From positions 7,316,001-7,380,000 of the forward strand of contig JASJZH010000004.1 in the NCBI GenBank assembly GCA_037178975.1: a DNA stretch of 64,000 bases, read 5' to 3'. The DNA is from Oscheius tipulae. Lineage: Eukaryota > Nematoda > Chromadorea > Rhabditida > Rhabditidae. The notes under the pieces are model-generated. The model was not told where the DNA came from, did not search any database, and saw only the letters and a list, made by a program, of their open reading frames with translations. Positions 57,401-64,000 of this stretch are shown piece by piece. The position numbers and the translations under genes are program-made. Every line of letters begins with the position of its first letter. Position 1 is the first letter of the stretch.

Positions 57401-57877
57401 TTGCTTGCACCAAGTCTGAGCCTTTCATATAGGGAACTGGAGGGAAACTTACAGGGAAAGAGGAATAAGAAAAGAATACCGAACATTGTTCGAAGATCTC
57501 GGGTAGTTTAGGAACACTGTCTGTGGCTTTTATTGGTGGAGAGAATGTTTCGGAGCGAAAGCCATAACCTCCTCTCAATGGACCAAAAAACGAACAATTG
57601 GATAGAAAACAGACCGAAAGAGAGAAAGATACAAAAGAAGATCTAATGTGGATTTAAAGCCCTCGACGGCTGGGTAACTTTTACGAGTGATTAGAATGGG
57701 ATCTTCAAAAGACACTTTAGAGGAAGAAGAGTACCTAGAGTTCAAAATCGGCGCAAAATCGTGGATCGGAGAAAGTTGGGCTATCCATGTCCTAATTGCT
57801 TTGCTTAATCCCCCGATCGAAAGTGTATCATATTGGTCAACGAGAAAACCAGCGTGATGGGTAAAGAGACGAAACAT
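54411..57877 (-). CDS. MLT-10-like moulting-cycle protein (Pfam Moulting_cycle type)
   Basis: Multi-exon gene ending with exons 54685-54844 and 54411-54646. The diagnostic feature is a run of degenerate LSPxAF-type repeats: ITLSPQAFVSEIQSPEAIS, YTLSPRAYLAAILSPIALV, SRILSPDAFLVEILSPRTF, SPYILSPRAF, AGLSPQVLSPEM, ILSPKFLSPRM, ILSPHILGG. Before it are NDSSVSLLSPRLFSILPG, IITGNEVRQIALLEWVLRL and an SRNDYNWLQAKKTF segment. The N-terminal part contains a polybasic cluster (KRRKRRRKRKK). A His-rich stretch (GGGEHAHEHVLGDEG...HQEDIHLHQG) follows the repeats. Family members in nematodes are secreted from the epidermis and needed for moulting. The start (ATG 57877) and the first two junctions are the weakest part; no clear signal peptide was resolved. 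Expression linked to moulting is inference from the family. Confidence 0.8.
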
Positions 57878-59859
57878 AACGACAATCTTTATGCATGAAC
57901 AAGTTTTGCAAGACTGTGTAAAATGTACTGAGAATCTCAAGAATTACTGACCTGCAGGACTCACGCAGTAGTATCTGTTTTTTCACCTTAGAGACATATT
58001 CCAGTTTCACCTATGTCTACCCATCTTTTCCATTGAGCCATATCCTTTCTTATGTTCCATCTTCATTCCATTTCAGAGTCGTGACGGGTAATCGGTTAGT
58101 TGGCTTCATTTCGAGCACATGAATCATGCCATTTCTTTGTTCGTTCAAAAAGTAGGAGACCCACAGATGTTTGACCGCTTACATTTCATGCGCCATCCGA
58201 ATTCCAATAACACAACTTTTTTAAGTTCAAGTTTTCAGTGAGCATTCGGTAACTTTGATCATTTTAAAAGTTTTCGGACGTACAATCTTCGACCTGCAAA
58301 GTTCAGCAGCCATTTTGGCGCGTTTTTCGTTGGTTACGTGGCCGCGATGACCGCGGCAGATCGGGCACCCGTGGGGAATGCCGGCGCCATTGTGTTTCGG
58401 CCTTTTTTTGCGTGGTGGCTATTGAGGCTGCTGCCGAGGGGGACTCCCTCGAGAGGGAGAGGGAGCACGCACAATTTCCTTCTTCCTGCTCTCGTATTTC
58501 TACTTCTCTAAAAACCCGAAGCCTCTTTCCATGTCCTTCAACCATTTCTCTGCCACTTTCTCACGTACCCTTTCGTCGTTCACGTGCAAGAACAATGAGC
58601 TGACCGAGATCTGTTCGACGTGGAAAAATGGTCTGACCTTTCAGTCATCGATTTCAGTCCAATTTGGAGTCTTCGCTCCTCGCAACAAAATCGATTTGCC
58701 AGACAAGAACTGGCACATCTTTCCACACTTCCGCCTGTTTGACTATTCATAGCCACATACGCTTGTATTGACACACGTCTTTCATTCATTTGTCCATCTT
58801 TCCTACTGGACTAGTCTCTCTCTAACTAAGTTAACTTCCTAGCCAGGGCAAAGAATGCCCTTTATCTTCTGACAATCTGCTTATTTTCACGAAATTATGG
58901 GGTGATCGGCTGGCTGCTGCTGGTGCAACACGCGTCAGACCACATGCACTTCCCCCATTGTCCGAGTGATTCCAAAAGTTCTGGGAAGAGATAAGCGAGT
59001 GATTTTTGTTGGGTTAGAGATCTCGATGAGGGAATTGGGATGGGTTTTGGCTTCTTTTTCTGGTCGTATAGCTAACTGTCTAGACGGGGTAGACTGTTTT
59101 TTTTTTGACAATGTTGGCATACGGAGATACGGATCTGCTACTCTATAAGGTCCCACGAGAGTTTAAGAGGTTGGGCAGTGTCAAGCTAAGGACCATAAAA
59201 AAACCAGGCCACAGTCCCCGGCTGATTCACCACATAGGTAGCTTGCTTTTTATACCGAGGAAATTTTTACATTTTTTGCATTAAGTTTAGTTTCATCTTA
59301 TCCTCATCTTTGAATAGAAACATCCAGTGTTCTCATCCAACGACCACTCTGGGCTTCTTCAAGAGCTTCACGCTTATTTTATTGGCTCTCTGCTCGTCCA
59401 TTTCCTTCTTCATGCTTTAAGTCAATTACATTTCTAGACACGGAAGTGTGTGTCTAGTCTTAGTTCTGGGTCATGACTCCAAACCAATTTCTGACCAGAA
59501 ATACGGGCGCCCTGGTGTACTCTGTCCTATCGCCAGTACTTTGCCCGTTTCGGGCAGTAGCTGCAGTTTCAAGCGGGCGGTGATTGAGCGTGCTCTGAAT
59601 CGTCCGGGACCCGGCTGACAGATTGGCATCGCTTATCTTCTTTTCACTGTTTCTTATCTCTCTAAGCCAAGAACACAAAAATACAAACTCTGGCTGCGTT
59701 TGATACTGCTACAAGCTCTCTCAAATCTCCCCCTTTGCGCTGTATCCTTCCTGTTTGCTCAATTGATTCCTCCGGCGGAAAAACGCGAGATTTCTATTCG
59801 ATTTTCTCATTCCCGCCTTCTTTTCTCACTTTACTGCTTTTCAGGGGTAGTTGACCACG
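57878..59859. other. Intergenic between divergent MLT-10-like gene and desaturase
   Basis: About 2 kb shared upstream region of two divergently transcribed genes, so it likely contains both promoters. Short open frames, including an Arg-rich one at 58303-58545 in GC-rich sequence, have no family resemblance. TTTTCAG at 59839-59845, 15 bp before the desaturase ATG, fits a trans-splice or 5' UTR acceptor. Confidence 0.45.
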
Positions 59860-62512
59860 ATGGTGCTCCGTGATCTCGACCTCGCCGAGCCCTTCTATCT
59901 CAAAGTCGACGGTAAATGGGTCTATGTCGACGAGGAAGTTTTGCGGAATCATCCCGGTGGCAGTGCCATCACCACATACAGGAACAAGGAGGTAAGCTTT
60001 ACTTCCCTTTTCTAATACTTTGATAAATGATCATTTCCGAAATAGACCGAAACCAGTAGCGGAACTGGTCAATGTGGCCTTGAGAGCCACCTTGAACGGG
60101 GCTGGAACGAATTTTTGAAAATTTTCCTTGCTTTATGTCATGACATTAAATGACCACCAGTTTCTTTTCCGAACTGAAAAGGTACCTGAAGTCATACCTG
60201 TTTCTGGCAAAGAGCCTTGAGCTCTAATGATGAGTATCAAGGATCAAATCACTGTGCCATAAACATCTCTCATACAGTCGTTTCGAAACCCCTCAAAAAA
60301 TGACTTCTTTCAGGCAAGTACAGTCTTCCACACATTCCATTCGGGCTCGAAGAAAGCCTACAAATGGCTGCAGGAGCTGAAAGAAAAGTGTCCCACACAG
60401 ACTCCCGACATCAAAGAGGACAAGGTAAGATTTTCGATTTTTCTTTACTAAAGCGCAGTGATGTCTGTCCGTCCGTCATGGTGTCCGCACAATTGCCTGT
60501 CAACACCAATATCCAAAAAAGCTGACAAGTCCTTTCATGTCAAGCGACAAGGGGGCAAGTCAACTGTGGGGACAACCTCTGTTACTAGGGAAGCGACGAA
60601 GCCGCCTGTTATCGACTTTAAGCCAAGACTAAACAATGAGCTTTCCTAGGAAGAAATGCTAGCCGGCTACGAGGACATCAACATGGGTTCATTTGATATT
60701 TCAAAAGAGAAGGCCGAACAGGTCTCCAGAAATTTTGATCGTCTTCGGATAAAACTGCGTACAGAGGGTTACATGAAGGGTAGCTACTTTTTCTACATCC
60801 GAAAGGTACTCTTCCTTATTTTCTTTCCAAATCGCTACATTTTCAGACGGCAGAAGCAGTAGGAATTATAGCAACGGCCGTCTATCTTCAGCTGCACGGG
60901 TATTACGTGCCAGCGGCCCTTTTGATGGGCTTGGCCTGGCAGCAGTTAGGATGGCTCATCCACGAATTTGCGCATAATCAACTGTTCGAGAACCATTGGC
61001 ACAATGATCTTGCCAGTTACTTTGTCGGCAACTTCCTCCAAGGATTCTCCTCCGGTGGTTGGAAGGAACAGCACAACTGTCATCACGCTGCCACCAATGT
61101 CGTCGGTCGAGACGGAGATCTTGACCTGATGCCCTTCTTTTCGACCGTTGTCCAAGACTTAAAAGCCTGTGACAATTGGCTACTGAACATTCTTCCCTAC
61201 CAGCACATCTACTGGACCTTTGCTCTGCCATTCCTTCGTCTCTCATGGCTCTCACAGTCAATCTCCTTCACAATCTCGATGCCCACACACTTTTACAAGT
61301 ACTACCAGGAAAGGGCAGTATATGAGCAGACGGCGCTCTTCTTCCACTGGGTTCTTGTCATTACTCAGCTTTACATGCTTCCCGATGTTAGTACCAGGTA
61401 GTAGAGTATTTTTGTGAATACAATTTGTTTTTTTAGGTTGATCTTCTTTGCCATTTCTCAACTGACCGGTGGATTCCTGCTCGCACATGTCGTCACCTAC
61501 AATCATTACTCGGTGGACAAGTTCCCAAGTGAGTATTCTGCTTTGTTTTTGTTTTTCTCATCACAATAAGGTATTTCCTTTGTCCGCTCTGCACTAGATG
61601 GTACTGTTTGCTCAAGCGCTAAGTTTAATTTCTCACAATAATTTGGAAACCAGTTAGTGTCTTACAGAGTGGTAAAGAGTAGTTATCAGAACTCGATGTC
61701 CTGCCGGAACATCTTTTATGATTGTCAGAGTTCACCAGCCGAAACTGGCAAGTCTTGTCTTGTAGAGAAGTTAGCTGACAAGGCAGTTGGGGTTGTTGGA
61801 AGTAATTTTAGTTCTAGTGGTGCTAATTGGCAGGATCTGACAGACTGGGCAGGTGTACAAGAATAAAAGAGTGTCATAAAGAGAAGGTTGCTGTGAAATT
61901 TACTTCACTGACGAATAACCTGATAGAGAGAAAGGAGAAGAAAGAAAGAAGTCTAATTTCGAAAGAAGTCGGAAGCATACGGTTTAGAACAATAAAATAT
62001 ATGAGTTTTCCAGACAACTCCAGAATAATGGAAAGCTACCCTTGTCTCCAGCTCTACACTACCCGCAACATGCAGCCCAACACGTTTATTGACTGGCTTT
62101 GGGGCGGACTCAACTACCAGATCGAGCATCACCTTTTCCCGACTATGCCAAGGCATAACCTTAGCAAGGTAGGAACTTAACACCGTAATCTGACCGAAAT
62201 GTTCGCGTCGGCCAGGCTTGGCCAGGCCAGGTAAGATTTGCTCGCAGCTCTGGCCCCTGGCCGGCCAAGCCAGGTAAGGCTCGTAAACACCGCGCACCTT
62301 TGGTCAGTAACCTGCCCTGGCTGGCCAGCTTTGCGGCCCCTGTTAACACTCACTTACATTGCATTTAGATCATGCCAATTGTGAAGGACTTCTGCAAAGA
62401 AAATGACCTTCCCTATATGGTCGACGACTATTTCACTGGGTGGAAGGCAGAGATTCAACAGTTGGCCAACGTGGCCGATATAGCTCACAAGATGAAGAGC
62501 AAAATCTTGTAA
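59860..62512 (+). CDS. fat-3: Front-end (delta-6/delta-5 type) fatty acid desaturase with cytochrome b5 domain, 446 aa
   Basis: Endoplasmic-reticulum enzyme that inserts a double bond between an existing one and the carboxyl end of polyunsaturated acyl chains, using its own cytochrome b5 domain as electron donor. Seven exons: 59860-59991, 60314-60424, 60650-60805, 60847-61397, 61437-61528, 62014-62168 and 62369-62512 (1,341 nt). The b5 heme motif HPGG is at residues 31-34. Histidine boxes: HEFAH at about 172, HNCHH at about 209 and QIEHH at about 383, where Gln in the third box is typical of front-end desaturases. Membrane helices lie between. Length and sequence closely follow nematode FAT-3 (delta-6); FAT-4 (delta-5) is the alternative, and regiospecificity cannot be settled by eye. 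Confidence 0.94.
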
Positions 62513-62570
62513 AAACGGACAACAGTACGGTGTTTATTTAATCGCGAAATAAAGGTTCTTCTTAGTGGGT

Positions 62571-63311
62571 CTATTTACGTCCCCAGCCCCAACCGCCATG
62601 GGGAAGAGCTGAAAAATATGGCCAGTCGGAGTTAAGATACGTGTCACTTACGCAGATTACCGGGCTCAAAGAACGCGTCCCATCCTTTCCTCCAGGGACG
62701 GGCTCGGGGCAGTGATGATCTTCTTTGCCATTGGATGGGCATCGAGGTGAGATCAGAGGCAGCAGAGGCTAAAACTGTCGGTTGTGACACACACAAATAG
62801 GTAGAAAAATGATATTGAAGTTATATCAATTTACAGTGACAGCATTCAACTATTTCTTGGAAAATCGGCGCAGCCTTTGCCCTTATAGCTCAATTGGTTA
62901 GCGCTCCGTCTACAAACAAAACGTGGGCCAGTTCGGTCTCCGGGCTAAGCTGAAGAGAGGAAGTAGCTTCCCTCTTTTCTAACAGTAAATGCGTTTTTCT
63001 TTGCAATGTTCTGCCTTTGACGTAAGTTGTGTTACTTTTCCAAAGATGTAGAATAACATTTTCATAGACAGGATGTACATAAAGGAAGTCTGTCAGTAAA
63101 TTAGACATTGACAAAAAATGTCCCCTTTCAAAACATGTCTACATAGTCATTGTGACTCAATACACTTTCGTACACGTTCATAAGTTATGTCTAAAACTTC
63201 TAAATCATAAAACGACTGGAATCAGAAACTAAATCGAAGTGCTGTCATACCTGTGCTAGTGAGACCCAGAAGACAGACGATAAGACAGAGGAAGAACGGT
63301 GCCCCGCGCAT
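62571..63311 (-). CDS. Small secreted Trp-rich peptide precursor with Gly-Arg-Lys end, 71 aa
   Basis: Three exons: 63251-63311, 62652-62768 and 62571-62608 (216 nt). Signal peptide MRGAPFFLCLIVCLLGLTSTA. The short remainder is rich in Trp, Arg, Pro and Gly. It contains two candidate processing sites (WQRR-SSLP and PWRKGWDAFF) and ends GGWGWGRK-stop. A C-terminal Gly followed by Arg-Lys is the normal signal for dibasic trimming and peptide amidation, so a neuropeptide-like or antimicrobial peptide precursor is plausible (inference). The first intron is 482 nt and contains a tRNA-like sequence. The gene is convergent with the desaturase, stops 58 bp apart. I do not recognise a named family. Confidence 0.55.
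62879..62946 (+). tRNA. tRNA-like sequence (pseudogene or SINE head)
   Basis: GCCCTTATAGCTCAATTGG carries a perfect polymerase III A-box (TAGCTCAATTGG). A partial B-box follows 46 nt later (AGTTCGGTCTC against GGTTCGANTCC). The 3' acceptor strand does not pair with GCCCTTA and the anticodon arm is irregular, so it is not a functional tRNA. It sits in the first intron of the small peptide gene. Confidence 0.4.
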
Positions 63312-63634
63312 CCTTCTCCAATGAATGAGGGCCTGAAAATACGAGCAGTGTGCAATCTCAGAATATGCCACAGGCGGCATATTGCAAGCCATAAAGGGAG
63401 AAAATAAGGTACTTTGACGGGACTGCGTTTCATGCTATTTGTTACGGGTGGACGAGGTGATAAAAGAAGGAAATGGTAGACGAGATTCGGGAAGAAGGGT
63501 GAAAACAATGGATGCCGTGGGGTTCCCGACTTCACCAAACTTGTAAATATTTGATTCGGGAGAACAATAGAAGGAGAGGTCGGTTCAAGGGCACTAGGAA
63601 TCGAGACCTTCCAAGGATTGGGCAAACAACGAAA
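63312..63634. other. Region upstream of the peptide gene
   Basis: About 320 bp, probable promoter side of the peptide gene. Overlapping open frames exist on both strands; see the partial frame that follows. Confidence 0.3.
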
Positions 63635-64000
63635 ATGAGATGTTTCGGAATCAAATTGGCTGGAGTATGGACGAAACATACCGTTTTTGAAGGTCATAAC
63701 GGGGTGGCTGTCTCTGTCAAATCGGTAGCAGTGGTTCTGTACATCTTACTTCAAACCCCCCGTCAGACTAGACACCTTTCAAGCGACACTTTCAAAAGAT
63801 CTGCTGATAAAGGAACATTTCTTCTCTCAGTATTCGCTCGACTAATCAAGGATAAACGCCTTCTACAAATGAATATGTTCCAAACGAGCCTGACACTCTC
63901 TGAGCATCCGTCTCTCCAGCTGGCATGCTGCAAAATTGTTCCGGCTCCACACTTTATCTCTGGAGTGGGCTCTACCTTCAACACAGTGACTCCGTCTGGG
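63635..64000 (+). CDS. Possible partial gene, open to the right edge
   Basis: A plus-strand frame stays open from about 63506 to the window end (about 165 codons). From the ATG at 63635 it reads MRCFGIKLAGVWTKHTVFEG, later KGTFLLSVFARLIKDKRLLQ and LACCKIVPAPHFISGVGS. Composition is protein-like, but no family is recognised and the antisense strand is also open over part of it. It may be the first exon(s) of a gene continuing outside. Confidence 0.3.
   Translation, partial: MRCFGIKLAGVWTKHTVFEGHNGVAVSVKSVAVVLYILLQTPRQTRHLSSDTFKRSADKGTFLLSVFARLIKDKRLLQMNMFQTSLTLSEHPSLQLACCKIVPAPHFISGVGSTFNTVTPSG

Noticed and set aside
58303-58545. Arg/Ser-rich open frame in GC-rich sequence upstream of the desaturase
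   Set aside because: Low-complexity, no splice support, no family match; probably promoter-region composition.
63245-63697. 150-codon minus-strand open frame
   Set aside because: It overlaps the signal-peptide exon of the small peptide gene in a different frame and is dominated by Pro/Ser/Phe runs; no domain or splice support.
1-64000. CRISPR arrays, phage genes or bacterial operons
   Set aside because: The sequence is clearly eukaryotic with dense spliceosomal introns; no regularly spaced repeats were seen.

Overview
This window is nuclear DNA from an animal, almost certainly a nematode. Coding regions are split by very short GT-AG introns (mostly 35-60 nt, acceptors often TTTCAG). The gene content is nematode-typical: a nuclear hormone receptor, Srg-like and other chemoreceptors, a moulting-cycle (MLT-10-like) repeat protein, F-box/FTH-like families, a three-domain ShKT secreted protein, an FkbM-type methyltransferase and a fat-3-like front-end desaturase. 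I cannot name the species. All exon structures were assembled by eye from splice sites and reading phase; most multi-exon models sum to a multiple of three.

Layout. 0-5.2 kb: nuclear receptor running off the left edge (-), a dead mariner element, and a close pair of minus-strand genes (small secreted protein, single-pass membrane protein). 5.3-11.3 kb: two tandem zinc alcohol dehydrogenases, then two tandem short-chain dehydrogenases that share a conversion-like identical tract. 11.8-19.0 kb: an array of F-box-like/FTH-like family genes and pseudogenes, with a UPF0598 gene inside it. 19.2-26.3 kb (-): hnRNP K-type three-KH protein, FkbM-like methyltransferase, neuropeptide-receptor-like GPCR. 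26.3-37.6 kb: about 11 kb that is gene-poor, holding an RTE-type retroelement remnant and one candidate terminal exon.

37.6-46 kb: a mobile-element-rich block. It contains a deleted Tc1-like element, an antisense RTE reverse-transcriptase fragment inside an intron, and an intact pogo/Tigger-like transposon with long inverted arms, one of which carries a nested MITE. Embedded here is the most unusual gene of the window: one continuous 17-exon model joining a protein kinase domain to an AIG1/septin-like P-loop GTPase, a coiled coil and a Cys-rich tail.

46-64 kb: a chemoreceptor, the ShKT protein, an Srg-like receptor, the MLT-10-like gene, the desaturase, and a tiny convergent gene for a secreted Trp-rich peptide with a Gly-Arg-Lys end. 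An open frame runs off the right edge.
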